Positions 17,201 through 26,060 of a stretch of DNA of 64,000 bases are shown here, piece by piece (the stretch's first letter is position 1; every line of letters starts with the position of its first letter). The position numbers and the translations under genes were made by a program. Source of the DNA: Candidatus Chloroploca mongolica (GTDB lineage: Bacteria > Chloroflexota > Chloroflexia > Chloroflexales > Chloroflexaceae); NCBI RefSeq assembly GCF_004762035.2, contig NZ_SIJK02000007.1, positions 100,025 to 164,024 on the forward strand. Direction: 5' to 3'. The notes under the pieces are model-generated. The model did not search any database, was not told where the DNA came from, and was given only the letters and a program-made list of their open reading frames with translations.

Positions 17201-18418
17201 TTACGCCTCGGGCTGAGGACGAGGCACCGGCACATCCATCGGGCGCAGATGAAACACTCCAAGCCCCACGAGACAGCATGTCGCCATAACTGCCGCCATC
17301 GGCAGAGCCGTGCCATTGTGCAGCACCCCGACGATCACACCGGCGAGCGCCCCGATGCTAAACTGCAACATACCAAGCAACGCCGCCGCACTGCCCGCTA
17401 CCCGCCCGTGAGGGGCCATTGCTTCAGCGGCGGCATTGGGGGCCACGAGGCCATAGCCCGCAATGCAGATAAAGAGGAAGGGCAACAAGCCCAAAAGGCC
17501 CCCGAAGCCAGTCGCGGCAACCGCAACGAGCATCACGCCCGAGGTGGCAATGACGGCCAGGGCGACACTGAGGATCGTGGTGCTGGTGAACGAGCGCAAG
17601 AGCCGACGATTGAACTGTGAAGCCGCAATCAAACCAGCGGCATTCGCCCCAAAGATCCAACCGTACAACTCGGGCGACACGCCAAAGAGTTCAATGAAGA
17701 CAAAGGGCGACCCGGAAATATAGGCAAACATGCCCGCCGAAATAAAACCACCTGTCAGGGCGTAACTGACAAAATGCCGATCCCGTAGCAATAGACCATA
17801 CACGCGCAGCACAGCCACAAAGCCATCGTGACTCCGGCGCTCGCGGGGCAGTGACTCCTGGAGTGCAAAGAGCACCAGCGCCACACAGATCATGCCAAAG
17901 ACGGTCAGCACCCAGAAGACCGAGCGCCAGCCAAAATGAACGATGAGTTGCCCACCAAGCACCGGCGCCGTAATGGGCGCAAGGCCCATCACGAGCATCA
18001 AGAGCGAATACATCCGCGCTGAACCCTGGGCATCAAAACGATCGCGCACAATCGAGCGTGCAATCACAACGCCGGCACACCCACCAAGCGCTTGGAGCAG
18101 ACGCAACCAGACCAGACTGCCGAGCGTCGGCGCCAGCGCACACCCCACCGACGCAACCGTATAAATGATCGCCCCAACGAGCAACGGCTTGCGACGACCA
18201 AAACGGTCAGAAAGCGGCCCATAGACAATCTGCCCAAAGGCCAACCCCAGAAAAAAGACCGTCAGGGTCAACTGAGCCGCCGCCGTATCAGTGCCAAACT
18301 CGGCCCCGATCGCGGGCAAACCCGGCAAATACATATCAATCGAAAGCGGTCCAAACGCCGACAAAATACCAAGCACCAGGGCAAGTCGCCCGACCGATAA
18401 AGGGGGTTGGGTTTTCAT
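17201..18418 (-). CDS. Bcr/CflA-type MFS drug exporter
   Basis: A 405-residue, 12-segment major facilitator protein. The N-terminal FGPLSIDMYLPGLPAIGAEF and the loop GPLSDRFGRRKPLL are hallmarks of the Bcr/CflA drug:proton antiporter branch. RSIVRDRF and the APVLGG motif-C region follow near residues 130-160. Bcr/CflA members export drugs such as bicyclomycin or chloramphenicol; the substrate here is unknown. It is a single gene, with a 20-bp perfect hairpin upstream shared with the thrS region. The 230 nt to its left (16970-17200) hold nothing I recognise. Confidence 0.85.
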   Translation of the reverse strand: MKTQPPLSVGRLALVLGILSAFGPLSIDMYLPGLPAIGAEFGTDTAAAQLTLTVFFLGLAFGQIVYGPLSDRFGRRKPLLVGAIIYTVASVGCALAPTLGSLVWLRLLQALGGCAGVVIARSIVRDRFDAQGSARMYSLLMLVMGLAPITAPVLGGQLIVHFGWRSVFWVLTVFGMICVALVLFALQESLPRERRSHDGFVAVLRVYGLLLRDRHFVSYALTGGFISAGMFAYISGSPFVFIELFGVSPELYGWIFGANAAGLIAASQFNRRLLRSFTSTTILSVALAVIATSGVMLVAVAATGFGGLLGLLPFLFICIAGYGLVAPNAAAEAMAPHGRVAGSAAALLGMLQFSIGALAGVIVGVLHNGTALPMAAVMATCCLVGLGVFHLRPMDVPVPRPQPEA

Positions 18419-18428
18419 GGGTTCTATA

Positions 18429-18472
18429 GTACCACGGTAGGGCAGGGCTAGCGCCCTGCCCTACCGTGGTAC
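18429..18472. terminator. Long perfect stem-loop
   Basis: 20-bp perfect inverted repeat (18429-18448 with 18453-18472) and a 4-nt loop TAGC, between the divergent MFS gene and the thrS promoter. It is GC-rich with no U-tract. Its function is not obvious in a divergent gap. Confidence 0.55.
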
Positions 18473-18508
18473 ACCGGTTTTGCCGAGAACTATGCCGCTA
18501 GAAAAAGC

Positions 18509-18537
18509 TTGACGCAACAAAAACAGAGCGGTACAAT
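18509..18537 (+). promoter_or_regulatory. Sigma-70-type promoter of the thrS leader
   Basis: TTGACG at 18509-18514 and TACAAT at 18532-18537 with a 17-nt spacer. This places the start of transcription near 18544, immediately before the T-box leader. Confidence 0.7.
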
Positions 18538-18543
18538 ACGGCA

Positions 18544-18806
18544 AGATAATCGAAAGCAATGACGAGGACGAGTACCTCGTAGCCTGGTTGCCAGGGAGGG
18601 TGCGTCAAAGACTGCAAGCGCACCTCAATCAGCACGAGCGAAAACCACCTCTGAGCGGCCTCCTCAACGCGCTACGCAAGTATGGAGGCACGGTTTGCGC
18701 CCGTTAACGCGCCGCAAGGATGCCTGTCTGCGCGTGCAGTTGTGCATCAAAGTTGGGTGGAACCACGAAGCAACCTTCGTCCCATAGTGGAACGAAGGTT
18801 TTTTGT
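18544..18806 (+). promoter_or_regulatory. T-box riboswitch controlling thrS
   Basis: Leader RNA that senses uncharged tRNA-Thr and prevents termination. The conserved T-box AGTTGGGTGGAACCACG is at 18751-18767. A terminator follows at 18772-18806 (AACCTTCGT...ACGAAGGTT, then TTTTTT). The 5' end has the Stem I features GACGAGTA and AGGG. Candidate Thr specifier codons ACC occur at 18644-18649 in GAAAACCACC. The UGGA in the T-box would pair with an acceptor end carrying discriminator U. The position directly ahead of a threonyl-tRNA synthetase agrees. Confidence 0.9.
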
Positions 18807-18831
18807 CGTCTTTGCAGATGTGAGGTATGTG

Positions 18832-20604
18832 ATGCCAGTCGATCCAAATAGTGATCCGTATTACCGTCTTCGCCATTCACTGGCCCATGTGATGGCCCAG
18901 GCCGTGCTGGAAATCTTTCCTGAAGGCAAGGTTGCCATCGGTCCGCCCATCGAGAATGGTTTTTACTATGACTTCGACCTGCCTCGCGCCCTCACCCCCG
19001 ATGATCTGAGCACCATCGAAGCCGGGATGCGCCAGATCGTCGCCCGTGATGTGCCCTTTCTCTTTCGGGAAGTGAGTGCTGATGAGGCCCGCCAATTTTT
19101 TCATGACCAGCCCTACAAGCTCGAATTGATCGACGGGCTTGCCCAGGGCCTCGATGAATATGGTGAAACGGCCAAAGGTGACACGGTCATCTCGACCTAT
19201 CGCCAGGATACGTTTGAAGACCTCTGTCGTGGGCCGCATCTCGAGCGAACCGGCCAGATTGATCCGACGGGCTTCAAGTTGATGAGTATCGCCGGGGCCT
19301 ACTGGCGCGGCGATGAGAAGCGCCCCCAGTTGCAACGCATCTATGGCACCGCCTGGAATGATCAGGCTGAACTGGAACAACATCTCTGGCGTCTCGAGGA
19401 GGCCAAAAAACGTGACCATCGCCGCCTCGGTAAAGAGCTTGATCTCTATAGCATCTCCGATGAGGTCGGCGCAGGTCTGATCCTCTGGCACCCCAAGGGG
19501 GCCATGGTTCGCGTGATCGCCGAGGATTTCGCCCGCCAGGCCCACCTCAAAGCTGGCTACGAGTGGGTCTTCTCGCCCCACATCGGGCGTGCGCACCTCT
19601 GGGAGACCTCGGGCCACCTCGAGTTCTACAAAGATAGCATGTACGCCCCAATGGATATTGATGGCGAGGACTACTATGCCAAGCCGATGAACTGTCCTTT
19701 CCATATCCAGATCTACCAGACGCACATGCGCTCCTACCGCGACCTACCGCGGCGCTACGCCGAGTATGGCACGGTCTACCGCTACGAACTGAGCGGAGCG
19801 CTGCACGGCCTCACGCGCGTGCGCGGCTTCACCCAGGACGATGCGCATATCTTCTGTCGGCCCGACCAGGTCGAGGAGGAGATCGGGCGTGCGCTCGAGT
19901 TCTCGCTCTATGTGCTGCGCGCCTTCGGCTTGAGCGAATTCACGGCCTACCTCTCGACCCGCCCCGAGAAGTACGTTGGCGCACCTGAAGACTGGGAACG
20001 GGCCACGGCCGCGCTCGAGCGCGCCGTCGAGACCCATCAACTACCCTACCAGGTTGATGAGGGCGGCGGCGCCTTCTACGGACCCAAGATCGACCTCAAA
20101 GTCTACGATGCGCTGGGGCGCGAGTGGCAGTTGAGCACCATCCAGTTCGACTTTAACCTGCCCGAACGCTTTGGGCTCGAGTACATCGGCGAGGATAACC
20201 AACCCCACCGGCCCTACATGGTACACCGCGCCCTGATGGGCAGTATGGAGCGCTTCTTCGGCGTCCTGATCGAACACTACGCCGGCGCCTTCCCGCTCTG
20301 GCTGGCCCCGGTACAGGCCGTGCTGATTCCGATCACCGACGCCCAAATCGCCTACGCGGAAAGCGTCCAGAAGCGCCTCGTCGAGGCTGATCTACGGGTC
20401 GAGATTGATACAAGTCGCGACCGAATGCAAGGCAAGATTCGGCGTGCCCAGTTGCAGAAGATTCCATATATGCTTATAATCGGAAAGAAGGAAGAAGAAG
20501 CCAGCGCTGTTGCCGTACGCCTGCGGTCGGGCGAAGACCTTGGGGCGATACCCATTGATGCGTGTCTCGCACGCATGCAAGAAGAGATCGCCAATCGTAC
20601 GTAA
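18832..20604 (+). CDS. thrS: Threonyl-tRNA synthetase lacking the TGS domain
   Basis: Class II synthetase charging tRNA-Thr. I take Met 18832 (MPVDPNSD), 26 nt after the T-box terminator with GAGG upstream; the longer frame from 18682 reads through the riboswitch. The protein is 590 residues and begins directly with the editing domain (HSLAHVMAQAV, with HxxxH), so the usual N-terminal TGS domain is missing. The catalytic core shows MNCPFHIQIYQ, RYAEYGTVYRYE and a motif 3 region with GSMERFFGVLIEHY. The C-terminal anticodon-binding domain (PLWLAPVQAVLIPITD) is complete. Confidence 0.93.
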   Translation: MPVDPNSDPYYRLRHSLAHVMAQAVLEIFPEGKVAIGPPIENGFYYDFDLPRALTPDDLSTIEAGMRQIVARDVPFLFREVSADEARQFFHDQPYKLELIDGLAQGLDEYGETAKGDTVISTYRQDTFEDLCRGPHLERTGQIDPTGFKLMSIAGAYWRGDEKRPQLQRIYGTAWNDQAELEQHLWRLEEAKKRDHRRLGKELDLYSISDEVGAGLILWHPKGAMVRVIAEDFARQAHLKAGYEWVFSPHIGRAHLWETSGHLEFYKDSMYAPMDIDGEDYYAKPMNCPFHIQIYQTHMRSYRDLPRRYAEYGTVYRYELSGALHGLTRVRGFTQDDAHIFCRPDQVEEEIGRALEFSLYVLRAFGLSEFTAYLSTRPEKYVGAPEDWERATAALERAVETHQLPYQVDEGGGAFYGPKIDLKVYDALGREWQLSTIQFDFNLPERFGLEYIGEDNQPHRPYMVHRALMGSMERFFGVLIEHYAGAFPLWLAPVQAVLIPITDAQIAYAESVQKRLVEADLRVEIDTSRDRMQGKIRRAQLQKIPYMLIIGKKEEEASAVAVRLRSGEDLGAIPIDACLARMQEEIANRT

Positions 20605-20613
20605 AAATGTTAC

Positions 20614-20656
20614 ATCCTGGGACATAAGCCAGCTTAGCTGGCTTATGTCCCAGGAT
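20614..20656 (+). terminator. Stem-loop after thrS
   Basis: 20-bp perfect inverted repeat (20614-20633 with 20637-20656) with a 3-nt loop, 10 nt after the thrS stop. It probably terminates thrS transcription. Confidence 0.65.
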
Positions 20657-20686
20657 CGCAACCGAAGTTAGCGGAATGAGGAGACT

Positions 20687-21124
20687 ATGACCGTAGAGAC
20701 CGATATGCTCACCGATGCGGCTCTGCGCTTTAGCGAAGCCATCCGCGCTGAACGCGCCAGCACCCTTGATGCACTTGCCAACGAACGGCAAGCGGCCCTC
20801 CAGATCATCCAGGCGCTCCGCAACGAGACAAAACGCCGGACACGGCAATCAACAGGCCGATTTGCCTTTGGGCTCTTACTCGGCACAGCGATGGGCAGCG
20901 CAGCAATCTATGTGCTGCATCAACGCGCCAGCGAAGAGATGCGGCTTGGGCTTACGGCACGCGCCGAGAGCACCGGTGTCTCGCTGCAGGAACGAGTGAA
21001 ACAGGCGATTGAAGCCGGCAAGCGTGCCGCCGCCAATCAAGAACAGGCTATGTGGGACGATTATCGTCGTCGTATGATCGAACAGGCCAAACCGAAACCA
21101 CGACAAGAAGATCCGCTCTTTTAA
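20687..21124 (+). CDS. Single-pass membrane protein, YtxH-like
   Basis: A 145-residue hypothetical protein. Residues 1-55 are a charged helix; one membrane segment follows at about 57-77 (FAFGLLLGTAMGSAAIYVL), then a charged coiled-coil-like tail. The glycine-rich membrane segment with a basic flank resembles YtxH-type proteins. ATGAGGAGACT precedes the start. It is 2 nt from the cinA-like gene downstream and likely shares its transcript. No function is assigned. Confidence 0.65.
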   Translation: MTVETDMLTDAALRFSEAIRAERASTLDALANERQAALQIIQALRNETKRRTRQSTGRFAFGLLLGTAMGSAAIYVLHQRASEEMRLGLTARAESTGVSLQERVKQAIEAGKRAAANQEQAMWDDYRRRMIEQAKPKPRQEDPLF

Positions 21125-21126
21125 CT

Positions 21127-22314
21127 ATGCAAGCAGAAATCATTGCCATCGGCTCAGAGTTGCTGCTCGGGACGACGGTTGACACCAATAGCGCGTACCT
21201 TGCCCGCCAACTCGCCCGCGCCGGGGTGGAACTGGTGCGCAAGAGTTCGGTTGGGGATGATACCGAACGCATTGCCGCGATGGTTAGCGAGGCGCTGGTA
21301 CGGGCAGATCTCGTGATCTGTACCGGGGGCCTCGGGCCAACGCTCGACGACGTTACCCGCGAAGGGGTCGCCCTGGCAATGGAACGCCCACTTGAATTTC
21401 ATCAGACCCTGCTTGACCAGATCGAGGCCCGTTTTACCGCGATGGGTCGCACGATGAGCCCAAGTAACCGACGCCAGGCCTTTGTCCCCACTGGGGCGCG
21501 CATTGTCGAAAATCCGCGGGGCACGGCGCCTTCGTTTATCGTCGAGGATGATCGAGGCACAGTGATTGTGTTGCCTGGCGTGCCCTATGAAATGCGCTAT
21601 CTCTTCGAAAATGCCGTCATGCCCTACCTGCGTGATGAACGAGGGATCACCGACGCTATCCTGGTCAAGACGGTCCATGCGACTGGGCTTGGTGAAAGTG
21701 TGATTGGCGAGATGATCGCCGATCTGATGGAACAGGCCAATCCGAGTGTCGGCATCTCAGCCAAGCAGGCCCGTTACGAAATTCGGATCACGGCGCATGG
21801 AGCCTCGCAGGCCGAAGCCGAGGCCATGCTTGCCACGACCGAGGCGACCATTCGCGAACGCCTCAAACAGCACATTATTGGCGATGAACCGTTACCAGCA
21901 ACGGTTGCTCGCTTGCTCAAGGAACAGCAACTGACCCTTGCGCTCTACGAAACGAGCACGTTCGCCCCGATCTTCCGGGCACTCTCAGCGGTCAACGGAG
22001 GCACCGAATGCATCAGCGGGGTCTTGATCCATCCACTTGATCGGGCAGCCAACGAGGATGCTGCCGCCATTCTGTCGCAGACGGGGGCGTTTGGCATTGT
22101 TGATCGCTGGCGCGCCGATCTCGGCCTCGCGTTTCAGGTGGCTGATACCAGCGACCAGAGCGGCCTCACCGCAGTGAGTGTAACCCTGGTCACACCCAAG
22201 GGAAATCGCCAGGTCACCCGTAACTATGACTTGCGTCAGACCGAAGGATGGGAATTTGTTGCGACCCTAGGGCTTGATTTGATCCGGCGCTACCTGGTTG
22301 GAGAAGCAGCGTGA
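21127..22314 (+). CDS. CinA-like protein with degenerate C-terminal domain
   Basis: 395 residues. The N-terminal molybdopterin-binding-like (ADP-ribose pyrophosphatase type) domain is clear: AIGSELLLGTTVDTNSAYLA, CTGGLGPTLDDVT and LPGVPYEMRYLF. The C-terminal half aligns with the CinA/PncC nicotinamide-nucleotide amidase domain. There, however, the family's AESCTGG active-site segment reads YETSTFA (near residue 275) and the usual ITGIAGP loop is missing, so amidase activity is unlikely. The start at Met 21127 begins the family motif; the longer frame overlaps the previous gene. The stop overlaps the next gene's GTG start. Confidence 0.8.
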   Translation: MQAEIIAIGSELLLGTTVDTNSAYLARQLARAGVELVRKSSVGDDTERIAAMVSEALVRADLVICTGGLGPTLDDVTREGVALAMERPLEFHQTLLDQIEARFTAMGRTMSPSNRRQAFVPTGARIVENPRGTAPSFIVEDDRGTVIVLPGVPYEMRYLFENAVMPYLRDERGITDAILVKTVHATGLGESVIGEMIADLMEQANPSVGISAKQARYEIRITAHGASQAEAEAMLATTEATIRERLKQHIIGDEPLPATVARLLKEQQLTLALYETSTFAPIFRALSAVNGGTECISGVLIHPLDRAANEDAAAILSQTGAFGIVDRWRADLGLAFQVADTSDQSGLTAVSVTLVTPKGNRQVTRNYDLRQTEGWEFVATLGLDLIRRYLVGEAA

Positions 22315-23042
22315 CCTTTTTTGGCCGCACCGAGCCCGGGCCGCTCTCCCTCCGTCACGCGCTGGCAACCGTACACCGCGATCAATTCTGGTGGTTGCAC
22401 TGTGGTGGCTACGGGCTTGCCACCCTTGTGGGGCTTGGCCTACCCCTGGCCGCTGGTTTTGTGATGGAGAGCCTCGATAATAGTCGGCGCGGCTTCGCTA
22501 GCCCCTTGCCGCCGCCCGGCAATGTCACGGTTCGATCATTGACCGGTCTCTTTGCCCTGCTCATTGACTTTGCGTTTCTGATTCTACCAATCTTGATCGG
22601 AACGATGCTGTTGTTTGTCACCGGCATTGTCATGTTGCTCGCTGGCGTCACCGACGAACTGATCATTCAGAGGATCACGAGCTCGGTCGTGTTTGGCACA
22701 GGGATGGTTGTCGTGCTGCTTTTTTTGAGTAGTGTCGCCCCGGCTGGACGGCTTCGCTTTGCGCGTGAGGGCCACATCGAAGATGCCCTGAGGAGCGCAA
22801 CGCTCCGCTGGACGCTGGGGCGTGCGAACCGCCGCACCTTTTTCCAGGCTCGTCTGCTCTCACTGGTGGCCTATCTCCCCGCGGTGCTCTTGAGCGCACT
22901 CACCCTCGGGTTCGCACGGATCACCTTTCCAGGGCACATGGTCGTGCTTGGCCTCGGTCTCTGGCTAATCCTCAGCGCCACCATCTATGCCCACCTCGTC
23001 GTCGTGCAACTCTATGTCAGCGCCGAACGTCAGATTCAATAG
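22311..23042 (+). CDS. DUF4013-like membrane protein (first of two)
   Basis: A 243-residue protein starting at GTG 22311, which overlaps the cinA-like stop. About five membrane segments span residues 30-235 (ATLVGLGLPLAAGFVM, LIDFAFLILPILIGTMLLF, VVFGTGMVVVLLFL and two near the end). It resembles the DUF4013 family of multi-pass proteins. A paralogue follows 61 nt downstream. There is no catalytic motif and the function is unknown. Confidence 0.65.
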   Translation: MTFFGRTEPGPLSLRHALATVHRDQFWWLHCGGYGLATLVGLGLPLAAGFVMESLDNSRRGFASPLPPPGNVTVRSLTGLFALLIDFAFLILPILIGTMLLFVTGIVMLLAGVTDELIIQRITSSVVFGTGMVVVLLFLSSVAPAGRLRFAREGHIEDALRSATLRWTLGRANRRTFFQARLLSLVAYLPAVLLSALTLGFARITFPGHMVVLGLGLWLILSATIYAHLVVVQLYVSAERQIQ

Positions 23043-23103
23043 CACCGAGTGCCGCAAGATACGTTACAATGCGAAGTCTAGACGCATAACAAGGAGAATT
23101 CTC

Positions 23104-23787
23104 ATGGACATCGGCAAAGCCTTTTCGTTTGTCTTCGATGATGAACAGTGGCTTACAAGCATCCTGATCGCTGGATTGCTGGCCTTGATTCCGCTGGTTG
23201 GGCAGATCCTGATCATCGGCTACATGCTTGAGACCGCGCGCCGTCTGGCGGCAGGCAATCCACGCCCACTGCCCCAATGGGATAACTTTGGCGAGAAATT
23301 CAATCTCGGGCTCGTCGGCCTAGGCATTGCGATCGTCTACGCGGTACCGGTGATTGTGATCGCGCTTCTGTTTGCGTGTGTGCCCATCTTTGCTTCCACT
23401 GGTGGCGATGCTGTTGCCGGGATTGCAGCTTTGCTCGCTCTGTGCCTGATTCCACTCATTATGATCGTCGCCCTGGCGACTCAGCCTCTCCTGATCGCCG
23501 GTACGGTACGCTACTTGCAGACGAACAGTTTCAGTGAAGCGATCAACTTCAGTGCGGTCATCACGATGGTACGGGGCGACCTGGGTGGCTGGGTTGTGCT
23601 CTGGCTGCTCCAGATTTTGTGTGGGCTTGTCGCTGGTGCAGGCGGGATCATCGTCATCGGCATTCTTTTCACCCTGCCCTACAGCCAAGCTGTCTTTGGG
23701 CATCTGATGGGGCAGAAACTCATCGCCTTGCGGACGCAGAACGGCTACAACTCTAATTTTGCCCCACCTGCCTCACCGATGGTGTAG
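23104..23787 (+). CDS. DUF4013 domain membrane protein (second of two)
   Basis: A 227-residue DUF4013 protein. The signature start FSFVFDDEQWLTSILIAGLLALIP, then GYMLETARRL and LPQWDNFGEKF, is very typical. Four or more membrane segments follow. AAGGAGAATTCTC precedes Met 23104, which decides the start; the frame back to 22987 lies in the previous gene. The function is unknown. The tandem arrangement with a diverged relative suggests a hetero-oligomer or simple duplication. Confidence 0.8.
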   Translation: MDIGKAFSFVFDDEQWLTSILIAGLLALIPLVGQILIIGYMLETARRLAAGNPRPLPQWDNFGEKFNLGLVGLGIAIVYAVPVIVIALLFACVPIFASTGGDAVAGIAALLALCLIPLIMIVALATQPLLIAGTVRYLQTNSFSEAINFSAVITMVRGDLGGWVVLWLLQILCGLVAGAGGIIVIGILFTLPYSQAVFGHLMGQKLIALRTQNGYNSNFAPPASPMV

Positions 23788-23797
23788 AAGGATCAGT

Positions 23798-24355
23798 ATG
23801 GCTTCAACGCGACTCTTCGAGCCACGCGAATTGCTCTATCCATCGAACATGCTGACAATCGCTCGGCTGCTGCTCATTCCACCAACCTTTCGCTACCTGC
23901 GGCAGCCCGAGCGGCGGCGCGAAGCCCTTGCCTGCCTGGGGCTCGCAATGCTCACCGATGCCATTGATGGCCCATTGGCGCGTGCGCGTGGCGAAGTTTC
24001 GCCGCTCGGGGAACTACTCGATCCGGTGGCTGACAAGATCTTGATCAACGGAACCGCGATCATCCTCTCAAAGACCCGCGACTTTCCGTGGTGGATTACG
24101 GGGTTGTTGCTTTTTCGCGACCTTGGCATTATCGCTGCTGCCCTGGTGGTCATCAAACGTCGCAGCCAGATCACCGTTGCCGCCAGCACCGGCAAACTCA
24201 CCACGGCGCTCTTGACTGCGGCTGCACTGCTCTACGTTGCCGACGGGCCACGCAGTGGCAAGCCGGCGCTCTACGTGGCAATGGTGCCATTTCTGCTCTC
24301 GTTCGTTCAGTATGGCAAACGGTTTCTAGCCGTCATGCGCAACGAGGGTGAATAA
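23798..24355 (+). CDS. CDP-alcohol phosphatidyltransferase
   Basis: A 185-residue integral membrane enzyme that joins a CDP-alcohol such as CDP-diacylglycerol to an acceptor alcohol. The complete family motif is present in DAIDGPLARARGEVSPLGEL continuing to LDPVADK, i.e. DG-x2-AR-x8-G-x3-D-x3-D near residues 55-78. The N-terminal LYPSNMLTIARLLLIPPT is like PgsA (phosphatidylglycerophosphate synthase), the most probable role, but the acceptor is not proven. It lies 10 nt after the DUF4013 gene. A second member of the family is at 44471-45109. Confidence 0.82.
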   Translation: MASTRLFEPRELLYPSNMLTIARLLLIPPTFRYLRQPERRREALACLGLAMLTDAIDGPLARARGEVSPLGELLDPVADKILINGTAIILSKTRDFPWWITGLLLFRDLGIIAAALVVIKRRSQITVAASTGKLTTALLTAAALLYVADGPRSGKPALYVAMVPFLLSFVQYGKRFLAVMRNEGE

Positions 24356-24364
24356 AGGCCACGC

Positions 24365-25135
24365 TTATGTCTGGGCTTCTGATGTATCGGCAGGGGGTTC
24401 GAGAGGCCCCTGCCGAATCTCTTGAGGAGTCTCGATCCAGCCACGGCGCAAAGCAAAGAGTACCGCCTGGGTGCGGTCATTCAGCGACAGTTTGCGCAAA
24501 ATAGACGAGATATGGTTTTTGACCGTCTGCGTACTAATATGCAACGAGTCAGCAATCTCTTTGTTACTCCCGCCAGCCGCGATACGTTCAAGCACCTCGA
24601 TTTCACGGTCGCTGAGGGGCGTAAAGATCGGCACATCAACCGCTTCGGGGTCAGTGGGCAACGCTTCGGGCAAACTACGAAACTGCGTCAAGACCCGACT
24701 GGCGACCCGCGGTTCTTCCAGAAGAACATCATTAATCACATACTCGCCACGCGCGACACGACGCAAGATCTCGATCAACGCCTGTGGCTTGACATCCTTC
24801 GAGCGATACGCGGCGGCACCTGATTGCAACGCGTGAAACGCTTGCTCGTCGCTCTCGTGCATGCTCAACATCACCACCCCGAGCCCCGGGTACTGACGAC
24901 GCACGTGCCGCGTCAACGCAAGGCCATTCATACCTGGCAAATTCATATCAACCAGCATCACATTCGGTTCATCGTGTGAGCTAGCCTGGGCAAGCCACTC
25001 GAGAGCGGCTTCACCACTCGCAACATCACCGACGATCACGATATCATCCTCACCACTCAAGGCCCAGCGAACCCCCTGGCGAAAGAGCGGATGATCATCA
25101 ACAACGAGCAATTTTATGGTAATGTGGGAGGCCAT
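24365..25135 (-). CDS. NarL/FixJ-type response regulator
   Basis: 256 residues: a receiver domain (about 7-125) with the acidic pair in VVDDHPLF, the phospho-acceptor Asp in MLVDMNLPG near residue 59 and Lys in YRSKDVKP. A LuxR-type helix-turn-helix follows (about 170-230), LSDREIEVLERIAAGGSNKEIADSLHISTQTVKNHISSI. No histidine kinase is adjacent, so it is an orphan here. The start at 25135 overlaps the end of maf by 22 nt; a start at 25168 is also possible. An acidic/Pro-rich tail of about 20 residues follows the DNA-binding domain. Confidence 0.9.
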   Translation of the reverse strand: MASHITIKLLVVDDHPLFRQGVRWALSGEDDIVIVGDVASGEAALEWLAQASSHDEPNVMLVDMNLPGMNGLALTRHVRRQYPGLGVVMLSMHESDEQAFHALQSGAAAYRSKDVKPQALIEILRRVARGEYVINDVLLEEPRVASRVLTQFRSLPEALPTDPEAVDVPIFTPLSDREIEVLERIAAGGSNKEIADSLHISTQTVKNHISSILRKLSLNDRTQAVLFALRRGWIETPQEIRQGPLEPPADTSEAQT

Positions 25136-25977
25136 GGCAAAGGTTCCTTCTGTTGGCGTGCCAGCCATGCATAATAACTTGCCGTCGCGTCAGATAGCCC
25201 GGTGACACCTGCACCACGTAGCAAACGCACCACCGCAGCGAGCGGAAAGCCCACTACCGCAGTGTAACTTCCATAGACCGCTTTGATCAACTGACCACCC
25301 ATGCCCTGCAAACCATAGGCACCCGCCTTATCACGCGGCTCACCAGTGGCAACATACGCCGTGATCTGGGCTTCGGTCAAAGGCGCAAAGACGACCTCGG
25401 ACATTTCGATATCCAGCCAGAAAGGACGCCGAGCCGCTGTCGCTAGAACGGCATGAGGAGCTTCGTGGTGCAACGGCAACCAGATTGGCTCTGGCAGAGC
25501 CTCATAAAGTGTGGTCTGAGCGGATTCAGGCGTGGTCGCTGACGCAAAGGCCCCCGCGACACACAACCCGGTATAAACACGATGGGTACGTCCTGACAGA
25601 CGACGCAGCATCAGATGAGCTTCAGCTTCATCCCGAGGCTTATTCAACACCTCACCATCAATCACCACCACCGTATCCGCGCCCAACACGACGGCATCCA
25701 GGGCGTGTTCAGCCACAGCGTGGGTTTTACGCCAGGCAAGCAATGTCGGATGGTAGCGCAGCGGCATTTCGGCAGTTGGCAACGCCCCCAGCACCTCGGG
25801 TGGCACATCGGTCTCGGCCTCCTCAGCATCAGTGGTCATCACAGTAAAGGACGCACCAAGCGCAGCCAGTAACTCGTAGCGACGCGGTGAAGCTGAGCCC
25901 AGCACAAGACGGGGCTGACCCGCCTGTTGATGAGCAAGCGTCTGACCATTATTTCCAGTTGGAGAAACTCTTATCAC
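25114..25977 (-). CDS. Maf-like nucleotide pyrophosphatase, enlarged
   Basis: Nucleoside-triphosphate pyrophosphatase of the Maf family, which hydrolyses modified or canonical NTPs. Key motifs: LVLGSASPRRYELLAALG, VLGADTVVV, KPRDEAEAHLMLRRLSGRTH and DKAGAYGLQGMGG. The usual length is about 190-210 residues; here about 260 follow the first motif. An extra segment of about 40 residues occurs after TGLCVAG and a smaller one near residue 60. No ATG lies close to the domain, so I set the start at GTG 25977. ATG 26103 would add repeat-derived residues. Confidence 0.75.
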   Translation of the reverse strand: MIRVSPTGNNGQTLAHQQAGQPRLVLGSASPRRYELLAALGASFTVMTTDAEEAETDVPPEVLGALPTAEMPLRYHPTLLAWRKTHAVAEHALDAVVLGADTVVVIDGEVLNKPRDEAEAHLMLRRLSGRTHRVYTGLCVAGAFASATTPESAQTTLYEALPEPIWLPLHHEAPHAVLATAARRPFWLDIEMSEVVFAPLTEAQITAYVATGEPRDKAGAYGLQGMGGQLIKAVYGSYTAVVGFPLAAVVRLLRGAGVTGLSDATASYYAWLARQQKEPLPWPPTLP

Positions 25978-26060
25978 AATGTATGGTTGCCTGAATTGAT
26001 CGATCCAATTGCGTACAGTGCGATCATAACACTTACGTGCGTAGATCGCAAGATGCAAGC

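Noticed and set aside
18682..18831. Earlier ATG for thrS
   Set aside because: It would translate the T-box and terminator; the family start is after the terminator.
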